Source: Candidatus Heimdallarchaeota archaeon (GTDB lineage: Archaea; Asgardarchaeota; Heimdallarchaeia; Heimdallarchaeales; Heimdallarchaeaceae). From it: 64,000 bases of DNA. Of this stretch, positions 45,852 to 54,280 are shown one piece after another (position 1 is the stretch's first letter; every line of letters begins with the position of its first letter). The stretch is from assembly GCA_030603365.1 (NCBI GenBank), contig JAUVXV010000006.1, positions 1 to 64,000 of the forward strand, written 5' to 3'. The notes beneath the pieces were generated by a model. It saw nothing but the letters and a program-made list of their open reading frames with translations. It had not been told where the DNA came from and searched no databases. Position numbers and translations under genes: made by a program.

Positions 45852-46310
45852 ATGAGTAACTATATTGAAAAAAGTTTAGGGATTAATGATTTCTGTTTTG
45901 GTTGTGGTGAGAGCAATCCTATAGGAGCAAAATTATCTTTTTTCAAGATTTCTGATAAGTCAGTAGGTTCGAAATTTCTTGTACCGAACACCTGGGGTGG
46001 ATGGGGTAAAATTGTTCATGGAGGCCTTCAAACCGTTCTAATGGATGAGGTTTCAGGATGGGCTGTTATAACTTTGCTAGAAGAACCTTGTTTAACAATA
46101 AATGTTGAAATGCAATTTTTCAGTCCATTATACGTTGAAGAAGAAGTAGAAATAATTGGAGAGATTGTAGAAAAGAATGAAAAAGACATTCTTGTCAAAA
46201 GCTATCTAAAGAATAAAGAGGGGCAGGTTTGTACTAAAGGTCTTTTTACATTTAGAAAAGTAAAAAAGGAAAAGATAGAACAAATAGCTGGTATCAAGTT
46301 TAGCAGCTAG
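45852..46310 (+). CDS. PaaI-type hotdog-fold thioesterase
   Basis: About 152 residues with the hotdog thioesterase pattern: FCFGCGESNPIGAKLSFF, then KIVHGGLQTVLMDEVSGWAV (the HGG with a downstream Asp/Glu that polarises the water) and TINVEMQFFSPLYVEEEV. The CFGCG...NP start is typical of a PaaI-like subgroup acting on acyl-CoA thioesters. The substrate is unknown. ATG 45852 (MSNYIEKS) is preferred because the residues before it are hydrophobic and unlike the family; ATG 45828 is the alternative. Its 3' end overlaps the convergent ferredoxin by 11 nt. Confidence 0.82.
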   Translation: MSNYIEKSLGINDFCFGCGESNPIGAKLSFFKISDKSVGSKFLVPNTWGGWGKIVHGGLQTVLMDEVSGWAVITLLEEPCLTINVEMQFFSPLYVEEEVEIIGEIVEKNEKDILVKSYLKNKEGQVCTKGLFTFRKVKKEKIEQIAGIKFSS

Positions 46311-46512
46311 TGTGTTCAATTGCCTCTACTGGACATGCGCCTACACAAGCACAGCATTCTATACAATCATCAACATTAGGCGCAGTAGATTTGTTATCAA
46401 CCAACACAAAAACATCTGATGGACAAACATCAACGCAATCTCCAGCTCCAACACATTTGTCATGATCGATTTTTATTACCCAGTCATCAGAAACATATTC
46501 CTTAACTACCAT
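46300..46512 (-). CDS. Ferredoxin with two iron-sulfur cluster sites
   Basis: A 70-residue dicluster ferredoxin. The second site is a full CIECCACVGACP (CxxCxxCxxxCP). The first reads CVGAGDCVDVCP, with alanine where the second cysteine of CxxCxxC usually is, so it may hold a 3Fe-4S cluster or use another ligand. The C-terminus HTSC adds a cysteine. ATG 46512 was chosen; TTG 46521 would add three residues, and a TATA-like AAGTATAAAAG near 46545 is compatible with both. It carries electrons for unidentified partners; the neighbours give no hint. Confidence 0.85.
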   Translation of the reverse strand: MVVKEYVSDDWVIKIDHDKCVGAGDCVDVCPSDVFVLVDNKSTAPNVDDCIECCACVGACPVEAIEHTSC

Positions 46513-46578
46513 TATAATCAAGATGTGTTGTACATTCTTGCTTTTATACTTTATCTTAAGTTTTCAATGCTTGAACAT

Positions 46579-46977
46579 TTACGTGATTTGATAAAGTGGG
46601 TGGTAGTAGAATATAGACCAAATGGTTAGAACAATCTGAACAATTGATAGAACTAATATTATTCCTAAGATGATTTTTGAGATAGGTAGAGTGAATTCAG
46701 GTTTTCCTTTTCTTATAAAATAGAGATGTATAAAGAATGCAAAGAAACCCCCAACGCAGAGAATAATAGAAAGAATCATCCCTGTCAGCGAGGGGTTAAA
46801 AACCTCAATTAGACCATAGAGAATTAGACCTAACATAGGGATATGGATACACAGGAATCCTGTTAAACCTCCCCCTAACTTAAAGAGCTCCCACTCTTTC
46901 CAATAAGCAGATTCTATTTCGTGAATTATTAGGAAAATAGCATTAACAAAGTATATCCAAGCTACAACTTCTAACAT
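46579..46977 (-). CDS. Four-TM membrane protein (DUF6713-like)
   Basis: A 132-residue protein of four hydrophobic helices. The first part, FLIIHEIESAYWKEWELFKL, and GGLTGFLCIHIPML resemble the HE.(D/E)SAYWKEWE..F.L.GG pattern of small uncharacterised membrane proteins (DUF6713). Function is unknown. It is divergent from the short-chain dehydrogenase. Confidence 0.65.
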   Translation of the reverse strand: MLEVVAWIYFVNAIFLIIHEIESAYWKEWELFKLGGGLTGFLCIHIPMLGLILYGLIEVFNPSLTGMILSIILCVGGFFAFFIHLYFIRKGKPEFTLPISKIILGIILVLSIVQIVLTIWSIFYYHPLYQIT

Positions 46978-47059
46978 AGTAGACTCTTTTTTCTAAGACG
47001 TATTAATTCTTTGCCCTAAAATGCGAAAAATTAATTATCTCTTACGAGTCTTGTAAACC

Positions 47060-47812
47060 ATGTCATTTGAAGGTAAAACTGTTATTGTTACAGGTGCAAG
47101 TTCAGGAATTGGTTTGGCAACTGTTAGATCTTTTCAAAGAAAAGGTGCAGATGTACTAATGGTCGCAAGATCAGCTGGAAGATTAGAGGAAATTGCCAAA
47201 GAATTAGGTACTAGGTTCATTGCAACTGATGTAACAGATGAAGGAGCAGCTGAGAGAGTTATTGGTGAGGCAGTAATGGAATCTGGTAAAATTAATGTAT
47301 TAATCAACTCAGCAGGTATTCTACGTACTGGGAATATCATGAGTACTCCTATCCATGAATTTGATTACATGATGAACATCAATTTGAGGTCAGTTTTTCT
47401 TCTAATGCAGACAGCTTTACCTTTTCTAAAAGAGAGCAAGGGGAATATCGTTAATGTTTCTAGTGTAACAGGTTTGAGAGCTTTTCCCAACATCTTATCT
47501 TACTGTGTAAGCAAAGCAGGTCTTGATCACTTAACTAGATGTTCGGCACTTGAATTAGCAGAATTTGGAGTACGTGTAAATGCAGTTAACCCTGGAGTAG
47601 TCATAACCAGTTTGCATAAAGAGAGTGGGATGAACGATAAGAGGTATGAAGAATTCCTCGAACACAGTAAAACAACACATCCATTAGGAAGAGTTGGAAC
47701 CCCTGATGAAATAGCAGATTTGATTCTATTCCTTGCTTCAGACAAAGCCTTGTGGATAACTGGTGAAACTGTAAGTATAGATGGAGGAAGATCCCTAACT
47801 TGTTTCCGTTAG
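47060..47812 (+). CDS. Short-chain dehydrogenase/reductase (SDR)
   Basis: A classic 250-residue SDR: NAD(P)-binding TGASSGIG (11-18), NSAG (83-86), serine in NVSSVTG (about 134) and YxxxK at Y148/K152 in SYCVSKAG. The C-terminus (SDKALWITGETVSIDGG) is that of glucose-dehydrogenase or 3-oxoacyl-ACP-reductase-like members. After the first strand a small or neutral residue follows (VARSAGR), with arginine suggesting NADP. Substrate not predictable. The last 4 nt overlap the convergent MBL-fold gene. Confidence 0.9.
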   Translation: MSFEGKTVIVTGASSGIGLATVRSFQRKGADVLMVARSAGRLEEIAKELGTRFIATDVTDEGAAERVIGEAVMESGKINVLINSAGILRTGNIMSTPIHEFDYMMNINLRSVFLLMQTALPFLKESKGNIVNVSSVTGLRAFPNILSYCVSKAGLDHLTRCSALELAEFGVRVNAVNPGVVITSLHKESGMNDKRYEEFLEHSKTTHPLGRVGTPDEIADLILFLASDKALWITGETVSIDGGRSLTCFR

Positions 47813-49257
47813 AGATTATATTTTTCTCCCAGCTTCTTTAAAATTACATCACCATGTAGAGAGCTGAAATCAGCTGGTTTCTCGGTATGAATAGGCATTA
47901 CACTCTTAGGATTAATTTTCCTAATCATCTCTTTAAGATCATATCCAGAAGCATGTCCAGAGCAGTGAAGTTGTTTGTAAGGGTATAATCCAAAGTATTT
48001 TAGCCAGTTGTCAACTTTCCTTTGGTCAAGTTCCATTTCTTCGTCAATAGGTTCTGTTACAGAACGAATGTAAATAGAATCTTTTGGAGGTTGTATATCA
48101 AAAAGATACTTCAATTCTGCAAAATCACACCTGAATATGTACTTATCGGGATTCTCATGAATCTCAGCAGCTGTAACACTATTAGGATGTTCAATGAACT
48201 CATTTTCCCAGGATTGGTAATCCTGCATTTGAATTTCTATTGGATAGTTAATATTGTTAAGAATCCCCCATCCTTTCTTTGGTATGAAAATCCCTACCTC
48301 ATCTACTCTTGGGATATTAGTAACTCCATTCTCTTCAAGTAATCTGAGAGTATAAGCCTGTCTTAAACTAATGATTAATGAGCGATCATTATGTTTTGCA
48401 GCTTCGATGAAAGATCGCATTCTGTCTAAGTCTCTGACTGGGAAGTTGACAATAACTAAACCAGTAACTGTTTCAATCAAAGGAAAGAGGTCTTGTTGTA
48501 AATCTAACTCTCCAAAGGTAGTTGGTTCATCAATATTGGTTCCCTCACTAATTATTAACACAGGATCGAATGATGCAGCTTTCTCAACGAAGGTATCACT
48601 GAGATCACCTTTTCGTCCATGAAATCTAATATCACCAGTATAAACTATTGAGCCTTCAGAAGTTTCAATAACAAAGGAATTTGAACCAGGAACGGAATGA
48701 TCTACTGGGAAGGGATGAATAGTAAATTCATCTAGTTTGAAAGATGGTTTAAAAAGATTAATTTCACGAGGGATAGTAGAAGTTCTATCCTTAACCATCT
48801 TTGTAGCATCTCGTTTACTCTCACGAAATTTGAAAGCTTCTTTTATTCTAGTATATTCATGAAATCCCCAAGAGGTCTGTTCGAAGGATTGTAAAATTCC
48901 TTTGCATCCTGGAGAACAATAAATAGGTATTTCTGGTCGAAGATAAGAAACAAACCCAGCATGATCTAAATGAGGATGTGATAATATAACTCCATCATAT
49001 TTAGCTTCTTTACTACTTTCTCTGAATCTTCCTTCGTAATCTTGACGGTAAAGTCCAGTTAAATCTGGTAGTAAGCCCAAATTCATGTAGTCCTTAATGA
49101 AACTCCAGCGTCTTGGTTGCAAATAAGGAGAAAAATAATCACCATATTTTCCAAAACTTAAACCAAAATCAAAGAAGAGTTTAGTTGAACCATCCTCTAT
49201 AAGAATCTTATTCCCACCAATTTCTCCTACTGCCCCATGCAAAGTTATGGATGTCAT
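47809..49257 (-). CDS. Metallo-beta-lactamase-fold hydrolase, RNase J-like
   Basis: A 482-residue MBL-fold protein: GAVGEIGGNKILIE at the start, the metal motif SHPHLDHAG, PVDHSVPGS, YTGDIRFHG, and near the C-terminus HCSGHASGYDL with MPIHTE, the latter two corresponding to beta-CASP motifs of RNase J and CPSF-like nucleases. About 60 residues are inserted between the first strand and the metal motif (PYLQPRRWSFIKDYMNLG). It is probably an RNA nuclease or a relative with other substrate; the insertion and the divergent middle part leave it open. Confidence 0.8.
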   Translation of the reverse strand: MTSITLHGAVGEIGGNKILIEDGSTKLFFDFGLSFGKYGDYFSPYLQPRRWSFIKDYMNLGLLPDLTGLYRQDYEGRFRESSKEAKYDGVILSHPHLDHAGFVSYLRPEIPIYCSPGCKGILQSFEQTSWGFHEYTRIKEAFKFRESKRDATKMVKDRTSTIPREINLFKPSFKLDEFTIHPFPVDHSVPGSNSFVIETSEGSIVYTGDIRFHGRKGDLSDTFVEKAASFDPVLIISEGTNIDEPTTFGELDLQQDLFPLIETVTGLVIVNFPVRDLDRMRSFIEAAKHNDRSLIISLRQAYTLRLLEENGVTNIPRVDEVGIFIPKKGWGILNNINYPIEIQMQDYQSWENEFIEHPNSVTAAEIHENPDKYIFRCDFAELKYLFDIQPPKDSIYIRSVTEPIDEEMELDQRKVDNWLKYFGLYPYKQLHCSGHASGYDLKEMIRKINPKSVMPIHTEKPADFSSLHGDVILKKLGEKYNL

Positions 49258-49341
49258 ATCGATTAACTATAGTCTTTTTCCGTTTTAAAATATGTGGACA
49301 GAAAATGACACCTTAAAAAAAGAAAAAAGGAGAATTCCAGA

Positions 49342-50331
49342 TTATTTTCTAGATACTATAATCTCCAGTACATCTTTATCAGCAAGAACATGATCTAAAC
49401 CTACTTTTTGACCCTCAAACTCGACAGATGTTCCCCAAACTCTACCATATCTAAAGTGTTTCAGAAAACTAGTATGAATTCTCTTTGTGACATCTGTGAC
49501 AGTTGATTCCTCTGGGAGCACGAAGGGTTTCGCTAAATCAGCTTTTCCTCCAGGTTTCTTGGTATATACTCTAATGACATCCAACTGTTCAAAGAGCTTC
49601 TCTTTCAGATTTTCTAAAGTATCTTCCGACTTGATAGTTATTGGATAAACATCCAAATCTGTCTTATTGAGAAGTTCTTGATAACGTTCTTTGGAATTAG
49701 GTAAGTCTCCTTTAGTAGCGATAATAGCAATTTTATAGGGAGTTTCGTTGTCTATTATCAGTTTAGCATCCTCTAATTGCTTCATTAAGAAATGATATTG
49801 TCTATCAATGTCCATTGAGAGATCAATAACCATCATAATAGCATCGCTAGTTCTGGTGACTCTTACAATTTGTTTACTAGTATTCCAATCTTCTTTGAAA
49901 TCCAAGAATCCAGGTAAATCAACTATTTGGATACGTAAATCCTCGTACTCACAAGTTCCAGCTAAGGCTTCTCGAGTTGTATGAAGATAAGCTCCTGTCT
50001 TAACATCTGTATTAGTGATAGCATTCATCAAAGTGCTTTTTCCCACATTGGAAAGACCAAATAGAGCAATTCTACCATCTCCTGAACTGGGAATGTGAAA
50101 TGGGTCATATTGACGGCCTTTTGCTTTGGGTTTCTCTTTGAGCTCTGCGATCATATTTTCAAGTTCTCTAAGTTGAATCTTGAAAACACCAAGTTTATCG
50201 AGCTTTTTCTCTTTGATATCTTCTATAATATCCTCTAATTCAGCGACTAATTCTTCTCCTTCAAGATTTCTTATTCTTCTTGCGATATTAAATCTATACC
50301 ACTTAAGTTTGGTATAACGATTAGTACTCAT
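49342..50331 (-). CDS. DRG/Obg-like GTPase with TGS domain
   Basis: A 329-residue TRAFAC GTPase. A helical N-terminus (about 1-80) precedes the G domain: G1 FGLSNVGKST (91-100), switch with TTREALAG, G3 DLPGF, and G4 ATKGD in place of NKxD. The C-terminal 70 residues are a TGS domain (KPFVLPEESTVTDVTKRIHTSFL...WGTSVEF.GQKVGLDHVL). This is the plan of DRG proteins, ribosome-associated GTPases of archaea and eukaryotes. The S5D2L domain of DRG is not evident. The TKGD variant is worth noting, since the lysine and aspartate are kept. The gene is single on the minus strand. Confidence 0.88.
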   Translation of the reverse strand: MSTNRYTKLKWYRFNIARRIRNLEGEELVAELEDIIEDIKEKKLDKLGVFKIQLRELENMIAELKEKPKAKGRQYDPFHIPSSGDGRIALFGLSNVGKSTLMNAITNTDVKTGAYLHTTREALAGTCEYEDLRIQIVDLPGFLDFKEDWNTSKQIVRVTRTSDAIMMVIDLSMDIDRQYHFLMKQLEDAKLIIDNETPYKIAIIATKGDLPNSKERYQELLNKTDLDVYPITIKSEDTLENLKEKLFEQLDVIRVYTKKPGGKADLAKPFVLPEESTVTDVTKRIHTSFLKHFRYGRVWGTSVEFEGQKVGLDHVLADKDVLEIIVSRK

Positions 50332-50643
50332 TATATCACCTCATATATCTCGTGATTTTTTTTAATTGTTTCGTGAAATCTGCACATTATTAGCTCTGAA
50401 TTGTGAAGTAGAAGTAAATTCATCGTTGAGATGATTTAATACAGAAAATCAAAACTGGAAAAATCAGACAACAATGTAAACTACCCGCTACTAATTCAGA
50501 ACAATTTGAACTATTAGCGCGAGTTCCCCTCGCATGAAATTATATACAGAGCACAGGAGTTGACATTGTTATCACATCTATTATTGTAGAAACAAATAAA
50601 AAACTTCTGAATTGAAATAATAAAAGAAAATGGGAAAAAAGAA
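50332..50643. other. Intergenic stretch without a recognisable gene
   Basis: About 310 bases of AT-rich sequence with no open frame of note. The only structure seen is GCGAG-TTCCC-CTCGC near 50519-50533, a 5-bp hairpin. It lacks a seven-base T-loop and acceptor stem and so is not a tRNA. It includes the promoter region of the TGS GTPase near its left end. Confidence 0.4.
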
Positions 50644-50877
50644 CTATTGATCAACACAAATCATGGTCATAGTAGATCTTACTTTTTCAAGAACTCTGAG
50701 ATTCTCTGTAACTATCTTTTTCAAAGAATCAGTGTCTTCTGCTTCAATCTTAGCAATAAGATCATAAACACCATAAACTATGTGTACCTCAGACACATTA
50801 GGCATTTCCTTGAGTTGAGTCATAACACTACTTTCTTCGCCAATCTCGCAATTTATCAGAATGTAAGCTGATGCCAT
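50644..50877 (-). CDS. Stand-alone RAM (Lrp/AsnC effector-binding) domain protein
   Basis: A 77-residue protein that consists of just the alpha-beta RAM domain of Lrp/AsnC regulators: ASAYILINCEIGEESSVMTQL, PNVSEVHIVYGVYDLIAKIE, then TMTMICVDQ. There is no DNA-binding HTH. Such single-domain proteins bind amino acids and form octamers, and can modulate full-length Lrp proteins. ATG 50877 was chosen because GGTGA (50886-50890) is upstream with the normal spacing; GTG 50889 would add four residues. Confidence 0.85.
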   Translation of the reverse strand: MASAYILINCEIGEESSVMTQLKEMPNVSEVHIVYGVYDLIAKIEAEDTDSLKKIVTENLRVLEKVRSTMTMICVDQ

Positions 50878-51101
50878 TCTTTTATTCACCGAGCAGAAAA
50901 TAATAAAAGGTTTATAAAAACATTACGCATTCTATACTTTTAAAGACAAAAATAAGAGTAACAGTTCATTGTTAATGAACAGGGATGGGTAGAGAGATAA
51001 AAACGAGGAACAGAGAGAAGCAATTAAACTATCAATCAGAATTATTACAATAAAGGTCATGATAAACATAATACTAGAAAAAAATAGAGAGTGATAATGG
51101 T

Positions 51102-51278
51102 ATGAGTTCTTTTCGTGCTTATTATGAATCACCGATAGGTTTCATAGAGATCACAAGCGATGATACATTCGTAACTAGTTGTAATTTTGTTGAGGAGAAA
51201 GATTACGAAACTGAAATCCCAACAGTTTTAGCAGAAGCTTTAGCTCAAATTGATGAGTATTTCCAAAAAGAAAGAACG
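51102..51278 (+). pseudogene. ogt: Methylated-DNA--cysteine methyltransferase, N-terminal part (interrupted)
   Basis: The first 59 codons of an Ogt/MGMT: SSFRAYYESPIGFIEITS at the start and IDEYFQKERT at the end. The IS607-type element is inserted after the ACG codon (51276-51278). The remaining half resumes at 53995 in the same frame. Beyond 51278 the frame reads into the element and stops at 51297-51299. Ogt repairs O6-alkylguanine by moving the alkyl group to its own cysteine; this N-terminal half alone cannot do so. Confidence 0.85.
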
Positions 51279-51326
51279 CACGTTATGAAACTTGGTTAAA
51301 CTTACTAGAAGGAGTCTAACCGTCGT

Positions 51327-53276
51327 TTAAATGGGTCCCCTCACGTGCGTTGAGGGGAAAAGATCGTTAGGGAGGAGAGTACCAGGAAGGGAAGCGATAT
51401 TAAAGGCAGCATTATCGTGAGTATTTACCTTCTGTCCACACTTCTTACAAGGAGAAAGATCATACTGCCCAGGACCACGAACTAAGAATCCTCCACAGCC
51501 ATGGTGAAGAGAACTGGTATACTGAGGGTTAACAACTTCCAACTGCACATCATACCCTAATTCTAAAGATGCTAACCAAACAGCTTTCTTGTAGATAAGC
51601 AAACTGTCAGGCATGGTGTAGATAGCTTTGGCTAGAGCACCTTTCGTTCCTGTAGCATCAGCTGTTAACTGCTCAATTTTAAGGGTCTGACACTTTTTCT
51701 TCACCAGTACTGCTGCAAGGAAGTGAGGGAGAAGAAGGGTAATCTCGCGAAGGATACGACTACGACGAGTATAAACACGGTTGAGCTCGCCTTGAAGCTT
51801 ACAACAACTATGACTGTCATACTCTTTTCTTTTGCGTAACAGTCCTCGATTGAGTTCAGGAAGAACTTTATTGGAAAGGTGAGTGTAGCGCGAAGCTAAC
51901 TTAAGTAAATCTAATGAAAGAGGGATAGAAGTGTTGAAAGCTAGCATATACTTCCCTAATCGATTAATGTCTACTCCCAACACCTTTTTCTTTCTCCCAG
52001 ATATCTGGGGGAGATAGTGATGAAGAAGTTTGAAGGAGTGGAAACAGTCATGCGTTCCTTCGAGGACGACATCTACGCGAGGTTTGAAACTAGGTGCTGA
52101 TCCACTACTTATTTGGAAAACTTTAATCACAGCTCCATTATGTAAATATTCTAGCACTTTTGGGGGAAAGAGTACTTGAGCAGTTGACAGTTTCTTACTT
52201 TGTTGTGGAAAACCAAGGATAGTGGTTCCTTGCTTCTTGATTTGCTTAGTTAGTTCACTTGCATTCCCTTGTCGGGTGATAACATAATCTTTTTTCATTA
52301 ACAATTTTATTGGTAATCTTCCTTTCTTTTTTCGTTTAAATGGTGGGGGAACAACTTGCTCCACTGGGAGAGTCTTGACTAACTGAGGGACACTCTGCAT
52401 ATAATGGTCAAAGAGTGTGAAAACAACTATCAGTCTTACAGCTGAAAAGAGTTTTCGGGTAGGCTTCCCTAAAACTTGAGCGAGTTGTTGGGAGAGATTC
52501 TTGAGGCTTTTCCACCGAGAAGGTTGAGGACTGTTAATCCAGGAAGTAAGGAAGGGAACAACAATCTTTTCTTCTTGTTTTATCAATTGAAGTTTATTTA
52601 GAAATGCTTGCTTGTTCTTTGTAAGTTGTGAGGGATTAGAGAATTCGTGAGTATAGTAAAACAGCGCATCATCAATTGCTTGGAGAATATCTTGTTGAGT
52701 ACAAGACGGGAGAATGTTGTTCAGCTGAATGGTTGCAGAAGAATAGATGGTGGTTTTCTTCTTCCTCCAGTAGGAATCAGCTTGAGTTCTGGAGTGAGTG
52801 AGAAGATTGATGACATACCTTCGTTTCAACTTCCAATAGTTTTCCAGACTTCGTTCAGTGTAGGGAGAACGACCAAAAATCACCCACTCTACAAGTTGTT
52901 GAGGATTTTTCAACAGAAAGTTGAGTAATCCTTGCACTTTCTGCTCTTTGTCAATCTTCCCTTTGACGGCTATGTAGAGCCAGTGGAAAGCACTTTCTAC
53001 TATATTCGGGTTCATCCCTACTACTTTACCTAGTTTGCGAGTGAAGAACCTTTCTTTTGGGTTGGTTCGGTAGAGGTCTACAGCCTTTTTTACAACTTGA
53101 GGAGTAAGAAGGGTGGTTTGTCTTTCCTCTAATTTTCTTATTCTTCGATTGATTTCTTCTCGCTGGGATTGGTCATCACATTTTAACACTACTTGATAAG
53201 TTCTCATCACCTTCGTTAAACTAGGTGGAGGATGAGCTTGTGTTTGTTGTGCCGTTTGTGTGCCCAAGTCTCTCAT
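51327..53276 (-). CDS. tnpB: Large TnpB of IS607 type (649 aa)
   Basis: A TnpB much longer than the usual 350-450 residues. RuvC-I Asp is in VLGVDINRLG (about 435), RuvC-II Glu in LKIEQLTAD (about 534), RuvC-III Asp in NTHDNAAFNIA (about 619). The zinc finger HHGCGG...SPCKKCG has three cysteines and two histidines, closer to canonical than in the IS605-type copies. The N-terminal 400 residues are helical, with a Lys/Arg-rich segment (PPFKRKKKGRLPIKL). Catalytic residues are intact, so activity is possible. It sits 38 nt downstream of the tnpA remnant, on the same strand. Confidence 0.88.
   Translation of the reverse strand: MRDLGTQTAQQTQAHPPPSLTKVMRTYQVVLKCDDQSQREEINRRIRKLEERQTTLLTPQVVKKAVDLYRTNPKERFFTRKLGKVVGMNPNIVESAFHWLYIAVKGKIDKEQKVQGLLNFLLKNPQQLVEWVIFGRSPYTERSLENYWKLKRRYVINLLTHSRTQADSYWRKKKTTIYSSATIQLNNILPSCTQQDILQAIDDALFYYTHEFSNPSQLTKNKQAFLNKLQLIKQEEKIVVPFLTSWINSPQPSRWKSLKNLSQQLAQVLGKPTRKLFSAVRLIVVFTLFDHYMQSVPQLVKTLPVEQVVPPPFKRKKKGRLPIKLLMKKDYVITRQGNASELTKQIKKQGTTILGFPQQSKKLSTAQVLFPPKVLEYLHNGAVIKVFQISSGSAPSFKPRVDVVLEGTHDCFHSFKLLHHYLPQISGRKKKVLGVDINRLGKYMLAFNTSIPLSLDLLKLASRYTHLSNKVLPELNRGLLRKRKEYDSHSCCKLQGELNRVYTRRSRILREITLLLPHFLAAVLVKKKCQTLKIEQLTADATGTKGALAKAIYTMPDSLLIYKKAVWLASLELGYDVQLEVVNPQYTSSLHHGCGGFLVRGPGQYDLSPCKKCGQKVNTHDNAAFNIASLPGTLLPNDLFPSTHVRGPI
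51337..51357 (-). other. Hairpin at the 3' end of IS607-type tnpB (putative guide-RNA scaffold)
   Basis: CCCCTCA (51337-51343) and TGAGGGG (51351-51357) form a 7-bp stem with a 7-base loop. The position, overlapping the last tnpB codons and about 60 bases from the element end, is where TnpB guide RNAs have their scaffold hairpins. The guide itself would then be the adjoining ogt sequence. Inference only. Confidence 0.4.
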
Positions 53277-53314
53277 CCTCTAATCCTTAAAATGCTATAT
53301 AAGCCCGGTAAAAA

Positions 53315-53913
53315 TCAGTCAAGTGGTGGTGCTTTTCTTCTCCGTTGTCTATGTAGTCTTCCCGCAAACGAGGTGACTAGAGCGATCATATCTTCCACGA
53401 GTTTGGTTTCCTGTGATAGTTTGTGTTGTTGGTGAATGGAAAGGACTTGCGTGTCAAATATTTGGCAGTACTGTTTGATCACTTTCGTTCCAAACCTAGC
53501 TTCTCTGTCCTCATAGGTACATATGATTGCATATGGGTGAGTTGTTGCTACTTCTTTTAGTAGTTTATGTACTCCTTTTCTCTGTTCATTCATCCCTGAA
53601 GCTAAATCTGTAAACTCTTTTTTGAGTTTCCATCCTCGCTGTTCTACAAATCTCTTTATCTGTTCCTGTTGGTTGGTTAGTTCTTTTCGTTTTTTTGTTG
53701 CACTCACTCTTGCGTAACCTAGTACAACCTTGGTTAGTGTTTATCTTTCTCCCTTTCTCTGTTGAATTTAGCTAGTCTATATCTTCTATGTCCTCCCTTC
53801 ATTCTACACTCTGGTACCACTCTTTCTTCCTTCTCCCACCTTCGCAACGTACTTGGAGATACTCCTTGTATAGCTGCTGCTATCCCAATTCTAACTAACC
53901 TACTCCCCCTCCT
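53315..53913 (-). pseudogene. tnpA: IS607 serine recombinase TnpA, frameshifted
   Basis: Two halves in different frames. 53734-53913 encodes a MerR-like HTH (GVSPSTLRRWEKEE, then GGHRRY), which ends at a stop at 53734. The catalytic domain at 53315-53707 and just upstream reads VVLGYARVSATKKRK with the nucleophilic serine, followed by DLASGMNEQRKG and EDREARFG. The shift must occur within a few bases near 53736-53742. No good start codon precedes the HTH. Together they would make a normal IS607 TnpA of about 190 residues; as it stands it is broken. Confidence 0.8.
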
Positions 53914-53994
53914 CTATTTTTCTAAAAAAGGATTCTTCCTCCTAGATCAGCTTTTGGTAAGATTGGATAGTTTTTCTCTCTTCAGTCACTCACG

Positions 53995-54273
53995 GTGTTT
54001 GAACTTATTTTATCACCAGAAGGAACAGAGTTTCAGCAAAAAGTTTGGTTAGAACTTCTAAAGATTCCCTTTGGAGAAACCATTACCTACAAAGAACTTG
54101 CATCTAGAATTGGGCAAAAAGATGCAATCCGAGCAGTCGGTAATGCTAATAGCAAGAATCCTATCAGTATAATTATTCCCTGTCATAGAGTAATTGGGAG
54201 TGATGGTAAACTGGTAGGTTACGCTGGAGGACTAGAGAGGAAAAAATGGCTAATTGACTTTGAAAAAGAGTAG
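53995..54273 (+). pseudogene. ogt: Methylated-DNA--cysteine methyltransferase, C-terminal part (interrupted)
   Basis: The catalytic half of Ogt: GTEFQQKVWLELLKIPFGET, the helix-turn-helix (AIRAVGNANSKNPI), the active-site IPCHRVI with its methyl-accepting cysteine, and GYAGGLERKKWL. A GTG at 53995 opens the frame, so this part could in principle be translated alone, but without the N-terminal domain. Joined to 51102-51278 it would give a 151-residue protein, about the family length. Confidence 0.85.
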
Positions 54274-54280
54274 AGTGGAG

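Larger units (their letters stand above)
51276..53994 (-). mobile_element. IS607-family element inserted within ogt
   Basis: About 2.7 kb carrying tnpB (51327-53276) and a broken serine-recombinase tnpA (53315-53913), both on the minus strand in the normal IS607 order. Its boundaries are set by the host gene: ACG at 51276-51278 and again at 53992-53994, and joining the flanks at that triplet restores a continuous ogt frame. IS607 elements use a serine recombinase with a very short core and create little or no target duplication, which agrees with this. No terminal inverted repeats are seen. Confidence 0.8.

Noticed and set aside
50519..50533. GCGAG/CTCGC hairpin considered as part of a tRNA
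   Set aside because: The loop has five bases, not seven, and no acceptor or anticodon stem surrounds it.
53734..53742. Programmed frameshifting between the two parts of tnpA
   Set aside because: No slippery heptamer or following structure is seen, and the HTH half also lacks a start codon; decay is simpler.
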